From assembly GCF_001224225.1 (NCBI RefSeq), contig NZ_CUEE01000001.1, forward strand, positions 248,001-312,000: DNA of 64,000 nt, given 5' to 3'. Each line of letters opens with the position of its first letter. The stretch's first letter is position 1. Shown in pieces: positions 39,987-48,671 of the stretch. The position numbers and the translations under genes were made by a program. The DNA is from Staphylococcus borealis. GTDB taxonomy: Bacteria; Bacillota; Bacilli; Staphylococcales; Staphylococcaceae. The notes under the pieces are model-generated. The model did not search any database, was not told the origin of the DNA, and worked only from the letters and a program-made list of their open reading frames with translations.

Positions 39987-40032
39987 AAAAAAAGCTATGA
40001 AGAAATCTATCGTCATAGTTTTCTTCATAGCT
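39987..40032 (-). terminator. Terminator of the M20 peptidase gene
   Basis: Minus-strand stem AGCTATGAAGAAA / TTTCTTCATAGCT followed by seven T. It lies inside a short plus-strand open frame, which argues against that frame being a gene. Confidence 0.93.
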
Positions 40033-40100
40033 AATCTTAGTATGTTTTATAAAATAGATAGTACTTTATCAATTTAGAAAAACACATTATCTTAAATCTA

Positions 40101-41333
40101 TTATTTTTCTGGATGATCGTACCAATGATTTAAGAAATGATATAGCACATCGCTGTAAGTTTGAAGTTCCGATGCTTCAATCTTCTCATCTACGCTATGT
40201 GCTTCTTCTAGACTACCAGGTCCATATAAAATCGTAGGAATGCCAAAGTGTGCAGTCCAGCCACCATCCGTTACTGTCGTACTCATACCATGTTTTAAGT
40301 CTGTGCCATGAACATGATGATGTGCTGATTGTAATTGTTTAAAACCAGGATGATTGAGCGGAATAGTGAAGCTTGGGAAGATTTCACCTTTATCTTCAAT
40401 CATTGATTCACCGCCCCATTCAAATTGTAATGGGTTCTCACGTAGCCAAATATCCGCTTCAGCTACACGATTCAAATAATCTTCTATCTCTGCGACAACA
40501 TCTTCATAACGTTCATTTGGTAAATAGTGAACGGTTATCCATAAACGGCACTCATCTGCAATAAAGGCAGGATGGCGTCCACCTTCAATGACTGCTGGAT
40601 TAATCGTATTGGCACCAGGTGGCATACCCGGACTATGTTTCATCACTGCCCAATGTTGTTCTAAGTCATTTAGAGCGTGTATAATTTTTGTCATTTTCTC
40701 AATGGCACTCGCACCAAATAACCCACCACCAGCATGAATGGTTTGACTACGTGCACCATCATGAATGGTATTCTTACTCTTCACAGTAATCCAACCCGTA
40801 ATGACGCCACCTTGACCAAGTGCCATATTCTCGCTTGTATCAAGCACGAGTGCTAAGTCTGCTTGAGGTCCAATTTCACAGGCACGCTTTGTACCTGCTT
40901 CGCCAACTTCTTCGCCTACAACAGACTGTACAATGATATCGCCTTTAGGTTGTCGACCTTGTTGATGTAACTGTTCAAGTACATAGAATAACGATGCCAT
41001 ACCACCTTTCATATCACTGACACCACGTCCATATAACCAGCCCTCATTTTCAGTTAATTGAAAAGGCGGATACTGCCAATTCGAATCATCATCGACTGAC
41101 GCTACATCAACATGTCCATTTAATATGAGTTTCGGTGCTTCAGGGTCCTCACCCTTTAACGTTGCGACAATAATACTATCATTCTTATACAGTTGTTCTC
41201 GTTGAATGCTAAAGCCATAACGTGTTAATAATGTTTCTATCTCATCTTGTAATGGGTCGGTATTACGTCCCGGTGGACTCTCCGTATTGTAATTTACTAG
41301 CAATTCCAACAAGTTATAAAGACGTTCCTCCAT
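40101..41333 (-). CDS. M20 family metallopeptidase (ArgE/DapE-type)
   Basis: A 410-residue dinuclear zinc amidohydrolase. Metal-site motifs are NGHVDVAS, GVSDMKGGMA, VVGEEVGEAGT with catalytic Glu, LVLDTSE and the C-terminal His in EEAHSVDEKI; a central dimerisation domain lies between. The family deacylates N-acyl amino acids (acetylornithine, succinyl-diaminopimelate) or cleaves dipeptides; the true substrate is unknown and no arginine or lysine genes are adjacent. ATG 41333 has AGGAG eight bases upstream; a GTG three codons earlier lies within that site. Confidence 0.87.
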   Translation of the reverse strand: MEERLYNLLELLVNYNTESPPGRNTDPLQDEIETLLTRYGFSIQREQLYKNDSIIVATLKGEDPEAPKLILNGHVDVASVDDDSNWQYPPFQLTENEGWLYGRGVSDMKGGMASLFYVLEQLHQQGRQPKGDIIVQSVVGEEVGEAGTKRACEIGPQADLALVLDTSENMALGQGGVITGWITVKSKNTIHDGARSQTIHAGGGLFGASAIEKMTKIIHALNDLEQHWAVMKHSPGMPPGANTINPAVIEGGRHPAFIADECRLWITVHYLPNERYEDVVAEIEDYLNRVAEADIWLRENPLQFEWGGESMIEDKGEIFPSFTIPLNHPGFKQLQSAHHHVHGTDLKHGMSTTVTDGGWTAHFGIPTILYGPGSLEEAHSVDEKIEASELQTYSDVLYHFLNHWYDHPEK

Positions 41334-41403
41334 CTTCGTCACTCCTTTAAATCATAATCCCCCACTACGTCCTTCATTACCAGTGTATCACGATAAAGAT
41401 TAC

Positions 41404-41440
41404 AAAAAAGGTGTTTCTTGCCAAATGACAAGAAACACCT
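41404..41440 (-). terminator. Terminator of the SDR gene
   Basis: Minus-strand AGGTGTTTCTTG / CAAGAAACACCT stem with an eight-base loop, followed by a T run; it separates the SDR from the M20 peptidase gene. Confidence 0.93.
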
Positions 41441-41447
41441 ATGACTA

Positions 41448-42143
41448 TTATACCGGTCTCACAGTTACTTCGTTTACATTGACATGTGCTGGTTGTGTTA
41501 GTGCATAAACAATCGCATCTGCTATGTTTTCAGGATCTAGTTTCTTACGACCACCAAAGTCACTATGTTCTGTCATTGGTGTATCCACCATACCTGGTAA
41601 GATGCTTGTCGTTTTAATACCTGTTTTGGCTAATTCCTTTTCTAAGCCATTAAAAATCATCAGTACGGCAGATTTCGTTGCACTATATAAGGCACTGGAT
41701 TTAGAAACTTCATTCGCAGATATTGAAGCTAAATTCACAACATGTCCTGATCCTTGTGCCTCGAATTTAGGTAATATCGCATTCAGACTATATAGAAGGC
41801 CTTTAATATTTGTATCTACCATTGCATCCCATGCGTCAACTTGATAGTCTGTAATTTTAGAAGAGCGCATAAGGCCTGCACAGTTAACAAAGATATCGAC
41901 CTGTCCAAATGTATCGATGGCTTGAGCGACTAATGCATCAACATCTGTTTGAATGGTTACATCTGTAGGTACAATGTGTACGGCCTCTTCATTTAATGTT
42001 TGTGCGACTTGGTTTAATTTATCTTCACTACGTCCAGCTAAGACGACTTTCACACCTTGTGTCGCAAGTGCTTTCGCTGTTGCTGCTCCGATACCACTAC
42101 TTGCACCGGTAATAATTGCTACACGTCCATTTAATTCTGTCAT
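41448..42143 (-). CDS. Short-chain dehydrogenase/reductase (YdfG-like)
   Basis: A 231-residue SDR with TGASSGIG, the NCAG motif (FVNCAGLM), Ser in LASISANEV and YSATKSAV (YxxxK), all intact. SDRs of this length with LPGMVDTPM are often annotated as serine/3-hydroxy acid dehydrogenases; the substrate is not deducible. AAAGGATGAAG lies before the ATG. It is monocistronic. Confidence 0.85.
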   Translation of the reverse strand: MTELNGRVAIITGASSGIGAATAKALATQGVKVVLAGRSEDKLNQVAQTLNEEAVHIVPTDVTIQTDVDALVAQAIDTFGQVDIFVNCAGLMRSSKITDYQVDAWDAMVDTNIKGLLYSLNAILPKFEAQGSGHVVNLASISANEVSKSSALYSATKSAVLMIFNGLEKELAKTGIKTTSILPGMVDTPMTEHSDFGGRKKLDPENIADAIVYALTQPAHVNVNEVTVRPV

Positions 42144-42332
42144 TTTACTTCATCCTTTACTATAGATTCATTGAATACATTACCTTATTTCATATACATT
42201 AAACCTTCATGATTGTTCCCGGGAAATATTATCATGAAAATACTGAGAAGAATTGTAATCTTTATGAAAACGTATTAAAGTTAATGTATATACGTAAATC
42301 ATTGGGCATATAGAAAGATAGGAGGAGACGCA

Positions 42333-42599
42333 ATGACATTTGAAGAACGTATTCAAGCGTTACGCGCTGAAAAGAGTAGAACAAGTTTCTCATTCCATTT
42401 CATCGATTTATATAGTGAGGACGAATGGATGAATATGAGTGTGAAACAACGCACACGCCAAGAAAGAGAATTTATCGCACAATTGGACGAAATACCACGT
42501 GTAAGAATGCCATTCTCTAGTCAAGAAGGGTATAAATTCAAGTTATATAATCAAGAATACCAATACAATGAAGTTAAGAAGAATTTCAAAAACTTATAA
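42333..42599 (+). CDS. Small acidic/basic unknown protein
   Basis: 88 residues, no hydrophobic segment, rich in Glu, Arg and Phe/Tyr (MTFEERIQALRAEKSRTSF...EYQYNEVKKNFKNL). I do not recognise a family. The strong AGGAGGAG site at ideal spacing and a dedicated terminator indicate a real gene. It is divergent from the SDR gene 190 bp away. Confidence 0.7.
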   Translation: MTFEERIQALRAEKSRTSFSFHFIDLYSEDEWMNMSVKQRTRQEREFIAQLDEIPRVRMPFSSQEGYKFKLYNQEYQYNEVKKNFKNL

Positions 42600-42606
42600 T
42601 ACACTG

Positions 42607-42640
42607 AAGCCCGTATCTCTATGGTAAGATACGGGCTTTC
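42607..42640 (+). terminator. Terminator of the 88-residue protein gene
   Basis: Perfect stem AAGCCCGTATCT / AGATACGGGCTT; the T run is short (TTTC). Confidence 0.85.
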
Positions 42641-42678
42641 AACACATTATTCCAGAATGATTAGGGGTATATTTATGG

Positions 42679-42710
42679 TATGCCTTCGACTGCTCACCAA
42701 CGAAGGCATA
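42679..42710. terminator. Hairpin between two small genes
   Basis: TATGCCTTCG / CGAAGGCATA with a 12-base loop. It has no strong T run on either side and may help end the minus-strand 63-residue gene. Confidence 0.45.
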
Positions 42711-42750
42711 TAAGGTTCTTGAATGTTAATAGGAGGCCATTCAATTTGAA

Positions 42751-42942
42751 TTAATTTGTAACGAGTGTTTTACGTTCGAGTCCATAGTAATATAGTCGTT
42801 CTGCATCAATGTACGGAATAGAATCGATAGTCAAGTAGCCATCTTTAATATCACCGATCATTCCTTGATTAACACCAGTTTTTAAATAAATTTCGTAACT
42901 GCCTTCATCAGAAAAAACAACTTCTTCAATTACTTTTCTCAT
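42751..42942 (-). CDS. Small unknown protein
   Basis: 63 residues (MRKVIEEVVFSDEGSYEIYL...RKTLVTN), acidic, soluble, probably a small beta-rich domain. GGGAAGTG lies before ATG 42942, preferable to the GTG three codons upstream. No family is recognised. It flanks the hairpin element and the defence-like cluster. Confidence 0.6.
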   Translation of the reverse strand: MRKVIEEVVFSDEGSYEIYLKTGVNQGMIGDIKDGYLTIDSIPYIDAERLYYYGLERKTLVTN

Positions 42943-43154
42943 CAGTATCACTTCCCATTACTTATTCCTTACAATTCTTATCATACACCCTTTTAAAAAT
43001 TTTTAAAGCCTTTTGTGATACTTTTCACAAATAGTTCACTTTTTTGAAAATGATAATAATTGAAGATGCTTATGTATGTGGAATATAAATGGCATCCAGT
43101 ATTAATATTTGCTTATTTTTGTTGGGACGATTTCATATTGAAAAAAAACTAAAA

Positions 43155-43292
43155 AGTAGTTCTTAGATAGATATTCACTTGCTTAAGTTATTTCGCTTTC
43201 CTGCGGGAAAGGCTCAAGCCTGTAGTCTTGAGACACTTTCTTTTCCGCTAGGAGTCTTATAACTTCGCTACGTTATCTATCTTAGAACTACT
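43155..43292. repeat. 138-bp long-hairpin (MITE-like) element
   Basis: The terminal arms AGTAGTTCTTAGATAGATA and TATCTATCTTAGAACTACT match at 18 of 19 pairs. Inside lie further nested arms: AAGTTAT / ATAACTT, TCCTGCGGGAAAG / CTTTTCCGCTAGGA and CTCAAG / CTTGAG. The whole element can fold into one long imperfect hairpin. No open frame is present. The remaining part of the 480-bp gap is plain AT-rich sequence. Confidence 0.65.
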
Positions 43293-43420
43293 CACCAATG
43301 TGCTAAAGCACTTAGGTTCAGATAATTATACTTTTATGTTACCCCTCTTAACTATGATGTATATTCTATAGTTTGATTAATATGGTAACACTTAAAATTT
43401 TTACGATTTAAAATATAAGA

Positions 43421-44689
43421 TCATGATTTAACATTAAATATTTTAAATTGAATACACTCGGCATTAAAGACTTTCTCTATTAAATCCTCTACACTTTCAA
43501 ATTCATCATAGTTTTCATATGGATCAATAATATAAAACTTAGGTGTTTTACTATTTAATCCTATAATTCTGAATATCAAATATTTTTGAGGGTTCTCATA
43601 CATGGCATATATTTCATTTAATGATAAGTAAAAAGGTTCATCCTCTTTTTTAGATTTAGTGGCTTTAATTTCAATATATTTTTCAACTGGACTATCTAAA
43701 TTTTGAGGATCAAAAGCAGTCATGTCATATCCATATCCGTGCAGTTCACCCATAGACGTATCAATTGTATTAATAAATTGTTCTTGTAAATTTTTATCAG
43801 ATATATTTTTTTCAATTAAATTCATAAAATATTGATAAGCTAATTTTTCTCCAATTTGCCCCGTTATTTTGTTTTCTTTATGGGCTTTTTCAATGTCGTC
43901 ATCAGTCTGTTTTTTAGTAGAGGTCTTATATTTTTTTGCATACGTGGAAGCTTTGGGTTTATCTATTTGAGACATTTGAATATTTTTATTTTCATTAATA
44001 CTTTCATTAAGTTCTTTAGTCTCTATTATTGTTACTATTTCATTAATATTTAATAATAAAGCGTTATATTCATTTATATTAATTTTATTTACTAAACCGT
44101 TAAGTAATTTAATCATTTCTTTGTAGTCTGAAATCATCATCTCCTCGGTATACACTTCAGTCTCAAAATCATAATACTTATAAATAATTGAACCGTGAGC
44201 ATATCCACTTGGCAAATCCGATTTATCATATTTACTATCCTTATTATTTGAATAATAAAATCTACCTACTTCAAAGTTATTATCATCCAGATATGACGCT
44301 AAATACTTTGAAAGGGCAAGTGCTTTTTCTTTAGCTTTTTTCACACCCAAAGTTTTTTCTTTTATTTCGCTCCAACCTTGATTTAGAGAGAGATATACTC
44401 CTTTGCCTTCGGGGTGAAATAAATAAACAATGTAGTAACCTTTTTGAGTGCTTTTAGTTATATTAGTGTTAAAGGTAGTAACCCATGGAACCATACTATA
44501 ATTTCCCTTTCCAACACTTCCAGTAGTTAAAAGGTCTTTATTATTAGATAAATTTTCTAGCTGTTTTGGCAATAATTCTTCAATAATTGATGAATACTTG
44601 TCACTTAGGTCCCAATCTTTATTCGTTCTGACATCTTCACTATTTTTCATTTTTATCAAATTCAAAACATTTTTTATATCTTTTATCAT
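43421..44689 (-). CDS. McrB-N-like (DUF3578) plus DUF3883 nuclease-like protein, putative defence factor
   Basis: A 422-residue two-domain protein. Residues about 60-190 match the MrcB N-terminal/DUF3578 pattern (VPWVTTFNTNITKSTQKGYYIVYLFHPEG split by KGVYLSLNQGW), related to the modified-DNA-reading part of McrBC systems. After a polar linker, residues about 275-400 show a DUF3883-type fold: GQIGEKLAYQYF, the acidic YGYDMTAF, EIKATK and FYLSLNEIYAM. The E, D and E-x-K set suits a PD-(D/E)xK nuclease. Together this suggests a single-chain modification-dependent nuclease. It is transcribed with or just after the helicase gene, separated by a hairpin, and is strongly AT-rich. Confidence 0.7.
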   Translation of the reverse strand: MIKDIKNVLNLIKMKNSEDVRTNKDWDLSDKYSSIIEELLPKQLENLSNNKDLLTTGSVGKGNYSMVPWVTTFNTNITKSTQKGYYIVYLFHPEGKGVYLSLNQGWSEIKEKTLGVKKAKEKALALSKYLASYLDDNNFEVGRFYYSNNKDSKYDKSDLPSGYAHGSIIYKYYDFETEVYTEEMMISDYKEMIKLLNGLVNKININEYNALLLNINEIVTIIETKELNESINENKNIQMSQIDKPKASTYAKKYKTSTKKQTDDDIEKAHKENKITGQIGEKLAYQYFMNLIEKNISDKNLQEQFINTIDTSMGELHGYGYDMTAFDPQNLDSPVEKYIEIKATKSKKEDEPFYLSLNEIYAMYENPQKYLIFRIIGLNSKTPKFYIIDPYENYDEFESVEDLIEKVFNAECIQFKIFNVKS

Positions 44690-44752
44690 CTTGAATCCCT
44701 CTAATCATTATGTATATTACATATATTATTATATATTCAAAATAATAAAAGA

Positions 44753-44794
44753 CACCATAGTGCAATTTAATATCTAACTAATTACACTATGGTG
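44753..44794 (-). terminator. Hairpin after the helicase gene
   Basis: CACCATAGTG / CACTATGGTG plus inner AATT pairing; on the minus strand it is followed by TCTTTTATTATT. This could terminate the Nudix-helicase transcript, with the nuclease-like gene using its own AT-rich promoter (a TATAAT lies about 40 bp before its start). Confidence 0.7.
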
Positions 44795-44804
44795 AACATT
44801 AATG

Positions 44805-47669
44805 TTATTCTTCTACAATATATCTATATATATCATCTCTAATTGATGTCTTCATAGTAAAATTCATTGTTACTACTCTATCACCAATATCTCGAATTTC
44901 TTCTTTAGCTGTTCCTTGGATGTATTCTGCTTCTCCTAAATAATAATGAAGTCTTCCTTCAGCATCACTTTTCTTTACAAAAATATAAACTTTTTTATTT
45001 TTCTCTTTATGGTTAATAATATCTTGTATTTCATTACTTTTTAATGATGCATTTGCTCTTGAAACCCAAGCTAATTCATCTTGACTAATAAAATGATCTT
45101 CATATTTAATATTATCTTCTATATCTTCAGATTTTTTATATGTAATAAATACTGGAATATGATCATCCAACACTCTATAACCATAAATGTTATTACTCAT
45201 ATTTTTTTCATCATTTCTCCAGTTTACTAATTTTAGAAAATCTAATCTCGAATATTGATTATAAAGGATTAAGTCATTCCCTGAATTTTGAAACTTCTCA
45301 TTATAATATTTAGCTAAACTAATTAAATCGTCTACATATAATTGATATTGCATATCTGCCAAATGTTTTTTAAATGAAGCGCTCAAACTATATTTATTTC
45401 CATTCTTAGTTATAATTGGACTACCATATCTCGCATGTTCTGCTTGACCAAAATATTCTAATGTTAATATTTTTAAAGAAGTGTTAATATCCTCATTATT
45501 AAGATGATTCAATTCATCATATATTTCTTCACCTATTTGACCTTTATTGATTATATATTCAAGTACTAAATAATCCGAATTTTTTAATCCAGGTGATATT
45601 TCTCTTGATAAGAAACATAAATTTTTTGTTGCATCATCTGAGAGTTTCAATTGCGTATAGTTATATTTTTTCAAAAATTCATGATAACTGCTAAATTTAG
45701 ATAATATAACTTGTGGATCAATTGAATTTTGTTTAATAAAGTCCATGAGCAATGGCATACGACCTATTCGCTCTTCGACTGTCTTGAAAGCATCGATAAT
45801 AATCTTAACACTATTTAATTTAGCATTATCGATTGAATCATAGATTTTTTTCTTAGCTATTTCTTCAAAGTTAATCGTTGATATACCTTCTATTTGATTA
45901 GGGTTGCTTAGAAATTGACGGTATGCATTTTTATTTTGTGATTGATTGTCTGATAATGCTATTGGAATGAGATAATTATTTTTATAGTTTCCTATGAAAT
46001 CTATGATTGTAACATATTCTTTTTCAGAACTTTTTCTCAATCCTCTACCTAACTGTTGTATAAATATAATACTAGACTGCGTGCCCCTTAACATTATAAT
46101 TTGATTTACTTCCGGTATGTCTATACCTTCATTGAATAAATTGACTGTAACGATATAATTAATTTCACCATTAATTAGCTCATTTGTTACTTTCATTCTT
46201 TTATTAGGGCTATCACTACCAATTAATGACTTACTTGGAATATTTCTAGCTGTCAGCATTTCTGCTATTTCAATAGCTTCTTCTTTTCTACTAACAAATA
46301 TTAAACCTCTTAACTTATCGCCTGAAAAACCGTAATAATCAGCTTTTTCAACTATATGATTAATTCTCTCTTCAGAGGTTAAATCTTTCAAATCTGTAAA
46401 ATCATCACTTTCTACTCCATTGTGTACGTAATCCGTCACTCCATAGTAATGAAACGGACAAAGTATTTTACTTTCTAAAGCTTTAGGTAATCTAATTTCA
46501 TATGCAATATTATTATCAAATAATTCAAATATGTTACCATCATCTGTTCTCTCGGGCGTTGCTGTCATTCCTAACATAAAATCAGGTTTAAAATAGTTGA
46601 AAATCATTTGATATGTTTTAGCATCAGTTCGATGTGCTTCATCAAACACAATATAATCAAACTCATCACTTTCAAAATTTTTATAATTATCATTTCTACT
46701 TAATGATTGAATAGTTGCAAAAACATATTTTGCAGTATCTTCTTTTTGAGTTCCTGTATATAAACCAAAGGATTGCTGACTTTCATGAGGAAATACTTTG
46801 ATAAATTCTTGACGCGCTTTCTTTAAGATACTTTCATTATGAACAATAAACAAAAATTTATTAGGTCTATAATTTCTCACATCTAGAGCACATAGAATAG
46901 TTTTACCTGTACCAGTAGCTGATATAACTAACCCTTTATGTTCACCTGTCTCTCTTAATTGACTTAAAGACATTAAGGCCTCTTCTTGCATTATATTTGG
47001 TTTGATTTCATTTGTTTTTTCGAATCTATTTAATAAAGTGTTTTGTTCATTATTGATTTCAAATAAGTTTTTATAAAGTTTTGGACTAAATGATTGCTCA
47101 TAGTTTTCGATCCATTGCTCATTTAAAGGTGTACTATTACCCCATAACTCTTCAAATTGATATTTAATGTTGTATATTAAATCCCCATTTTTATGAGTTG
47201 ATAACAATACATTATGTTCATAATTTACTTTCATCGCAGTTGATGTTAAATTTGAGCTTCCAATAATCATAGAAGAATAGTTATCATGCTCAAAAATGTA
47301 ACCTTTAGCATGAAAACCTTCAATATCTGTTAAACGTACTTCAACATTATTTAACTTCAATAACTCTTTATACATCTTTGGCGTATTAAATCCTAGATAA
47401 TTTGATGTAATTAACTTTCCTTTTATGCCCTTTTTGTTTAAATCATAGAGTACTGATTTTATACTCGCTAACCCACTTTCAGTAATAAAGGCTACTGAAA
47501 TATAAAATGCCTTACATTTATTTAACTCATTTAAAATCGTAGTTAATACATTTTGATTTCTATCATTAATTAATATTTTAGGGTTTAGATTGCCTTCATG
47601 AACAACATTTTTATCTATAAAACCCTTATTTAAAGACTGCTTTAAATTTTCTACAATATTATTATTCAT
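44805..47669 (-). CDS. PLD-nuclease/SF2 helicase/DUF3427 protein, putative defence effector
   Basis: A 954-residue multidomain protein. Residues 30-190 form a phospholipase-D-type nuclease domain with one HxK motif (FHAKGYIF...GSSNLTS). A DEAD/DEAH SF2 helicase of the COG1061 type follows: Walker A SATGTGKT, DEAH box in FDEAHRTD, TATPERTD and motif VI QLGRGLRKS. The last 400 residues correspond to DUF3427, ending in a domain with YLGEAEYIQG. Such proteins occur in restriction and defence islands. ATG 47669 lies after GGTG and overlaps the Nudix gene by eight bases, so the two are coupled. AT-rich relative to surroundings. Confidence 0.85.
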   Translation of the reverse strand: MNNNIVENLKQSLNKGFIDKNVVHEGNLNPKILINDRNQNVLTTILNELNKCKAFYISVAFITESGLASIKSVLYDLNKKGIKGKLITSNYLGFNTPKMYKELLKLNNVEVRLTDIEGFHAKGYIFEHDNYSSMIIGSSNLTSTAMKVNYEHNVLLSTHKNGDLIYNIKYQFEELWGNSTPLNEQWIENYEQSFSPKLYKNLFEINNEQNTLLNRFEKTNEIKPNIMQEEALMSLSQLRETGEHKGLVISATGTGKTILCALDVRNYRPNKFLFIVHNESILKKARQEFIKVFPHESQQSFGLYTGTQKEDTAKYVFATIQSLSRNDNYKNFESDEFDYIVFDEAHRTDAKTYQMIFNYFKPDFMLGMTATPERTDDGNIFELFDNNIAYEIRLPKALESKILCPFHYYGVTDYVHNGVESDDFTDLKDLTSEERINHIVEKADYYGFSGDKLRGLIFVSRKEEAIEIAEMLTARNIPSKSLIGSDSPNKRMKVTNELINGEINYIVTVNLFNEGIDIPEVNQIIMLRGTQSSIIFIQQLGRGLRKSSEKEYVTIIDFIGNYKNNYLIPIALSDNQSQNKNAYRQFLSNPNQIEGISTINFEEIAKKKIYDSIDNAKLNSVKIIIDAFKTVEERIGRMPLLMDFIKQNSIDPQVILSKFSSYHEFLKKYNYTQLKLSDDATKNLCFLSREISPGLKNSDYLVLEYIINKGQIGEEIYDELNHLNNEDINTSLKILTLEYFGQAEHARYGSPIITKNGNKYSLSASFKKHLADMQYQLYVDDLISLAKYYNEKFQNSGNDLILYNQYSRLDFLKLVNWRNDEKNMSNNIYGYRVLDDHIPVFITYKKSEDIEDNIKYEDHFISQDELAWVSRANASLKSNEIQDIINHKEKNKKVYIFVKKSDAEGRLHYYLGEAEYIQGTAKEEIRDIGDRVVTMNFTMKTSIRDDIYRYIVEE

Positions 47670-48063
47670 TTTTTTCACCAGTCGAAATCAATTCGACAGC
47701 AGGAATATCTGCTGGCGCCCATTGAAGTGCCTTTAATTCATCTGTATGTAACCATTTGATCTCTTTGTGCTCAGTTAACGTCGGCATTTGATTATTTAAG
47801 GTACATTTAAATGTCGTTAATTTTACAATACCAAACTCATATTCATGTTCTGTTGTAGTCACTTTTTCCCCAACTACTAAATCACATTTCATTTCTTCTT
47901 TTATTTCTCTGATTAATGCTTCTTTTTCTGATTCTCCAGACTCAATTTTGCCACCTGGAAATTCCCACATTAACGGTAATGACATATTCTCACTACGTTG
48001 TGCACATAAAACTTTATCCTCTGAATAAATTATTGCACCAACAACATTTATAACCTTTTTCAT
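47662..48063 (-). CDS. Nudix hydrolase ((deoxy)nucleoside triphosphate pyrophosphohydrolase-like)
   Basis: About 133 residues, MutT-like. The Nudix box runs GGKIESGESEKEALIREIKEE and keeps the catalytic REIKEE; the usual Gly near its end is replaced by Lys. MutT relatives hydrolyse damaged or modified NTPs. Its stop codon is inside the helicase start, a coupling that recurs with DUF3427 helicases and suggests a joint role instead of simple housekeeping. The ATG at 48063 is preferred; in-frame GTG codons upstream are possible. Confidence 0.8.
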   Translation of the reverse strand: MKKVINVVGAIIYSEDKVLCAQRSENMSLPLMWEFPGGKIESGESEKEALIREIKEEMKCDLVVGEKVTTTEHEYEFGIVKLTTFKCTLNNQMPTLTEHKEIKWLHTDELKALQWAPADIPAVELISTGEKNE

Positions 48064-48288
48064 AGAAAACACCCACACCTTTTACTTTTATTAATTATAA
48101 TTTTATCAAAACTTATATGATCATCAATGCTCTAATTTAAAGTTCACATTTGTTTTTCAAAATTTATATCAATCTTTTTAAATTATAATTTTGAAATCAT
48201 ATTACATAATGATAACTCAACAATTTATTGATACTTTCAGTCCATTTTTTGATAACGTATACCTTAATGTTTGGTTTATAATTAACTT

Positions 48289-48390
48289 ACATTAGATCGA
48301 TCTGATGTACGAGGATATGAGGTCCTCAATTGATAAAATTCGTTAGAGGTTCATCTTAACTGGAGAGTAAGATGGGTCTCTTTCTTTTTT
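48289..48390 (+). ncRNA. Candidate structured small RNA, unit 1
   Basis: The unit opens with the hairpin ACATTAGATCGATCTGATGT, then GAGGA..TCCTC, and closes with an intrinsic terminator (AGAGGTTCATCTTA / TAAGATGGGTCTCT) and a ten-base C/T-T run. A TATAAT box lies seven bases before it, with no good -35. A nine-codon frame (MRSSIDKIR) with GAGG upstream ends exactly at the terminator stem, so a leader-peptide interpretation is possible, but no downstream gene exists. Confidence 0.4.
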
Positions 48391-48491
48391 TCTATATTTT
48401 TTTGAATGAAGTAAAAAGTTTGATATTTTTAGCTAAAGTTTTGATATCGGGAGAGGTATTCTATTCGAATAATATATTGTACAATTTAAGT

Positions 48492-48607
48492 GTATTAGAT
48501 ATATATCTAATACACACAGGTTTTGAAGAGGCTGGGAAATATAACCATTACATATTGTATTTCCCGACAGCTCATCTTAGCGGAAACTGGGATGAGTTGG
48601 TTTTATA
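48492..48607 (+). ncRNA. Candidate structured small RNA, unit 2
   Basis: Same architecture as unit 1. It has an opening 22-base palindrome (GTATTAGATAT with ATATCTAATAC), a GGGAAATA / TATTTCCC hairpin and a closing stem CTCATCTTAG / CTGGGATGAG around CGGAAA followed by TTGGTTTTATAG. The CATCTTA of the closing stem and the TTAGAT..ATCT core of the opening hairpin are shared with unit 1, suggesting an old duplication. Confidence 0.35.
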
Positions 48608-48671
48608 GTTTTTGAAATATTTGTTCATAATACGTTTGACAAGTCAGTCAACTCAACATGAATCAACAGCC

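Noticed and set aside
39889-40077. 62-codon plus-strand open frame after the orphan membrane protein
   Set aside because: It contains the perfect terminator hairpin of the minus-strand M20 peptidase gene and has no ribosome binding site.
42144-42332. GTTTAA-N14-GGTAAT, sigma-B-like, upstream of the YdfG-like SDR
   Set aside because: The -10 part matches only four of six positions and the region is AT-rich.
43046-43064. Fur-box-like sequence GAAAATGATAATAATTGAA
   Set aside because: Only about 13 of 19 positions match the consensus in AT-rich DNA, and no iron gene is adjacent.
48372-48608. 78-codon frame with hydrophobic start that could pass for a type I toxin
   Set aside because: Its first codons are the 3' arm and T run of an intrinsic terminator; the rest covers the hairpins of the second RNA unit. 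The GGAGAG upstream is part of the terminator loop.
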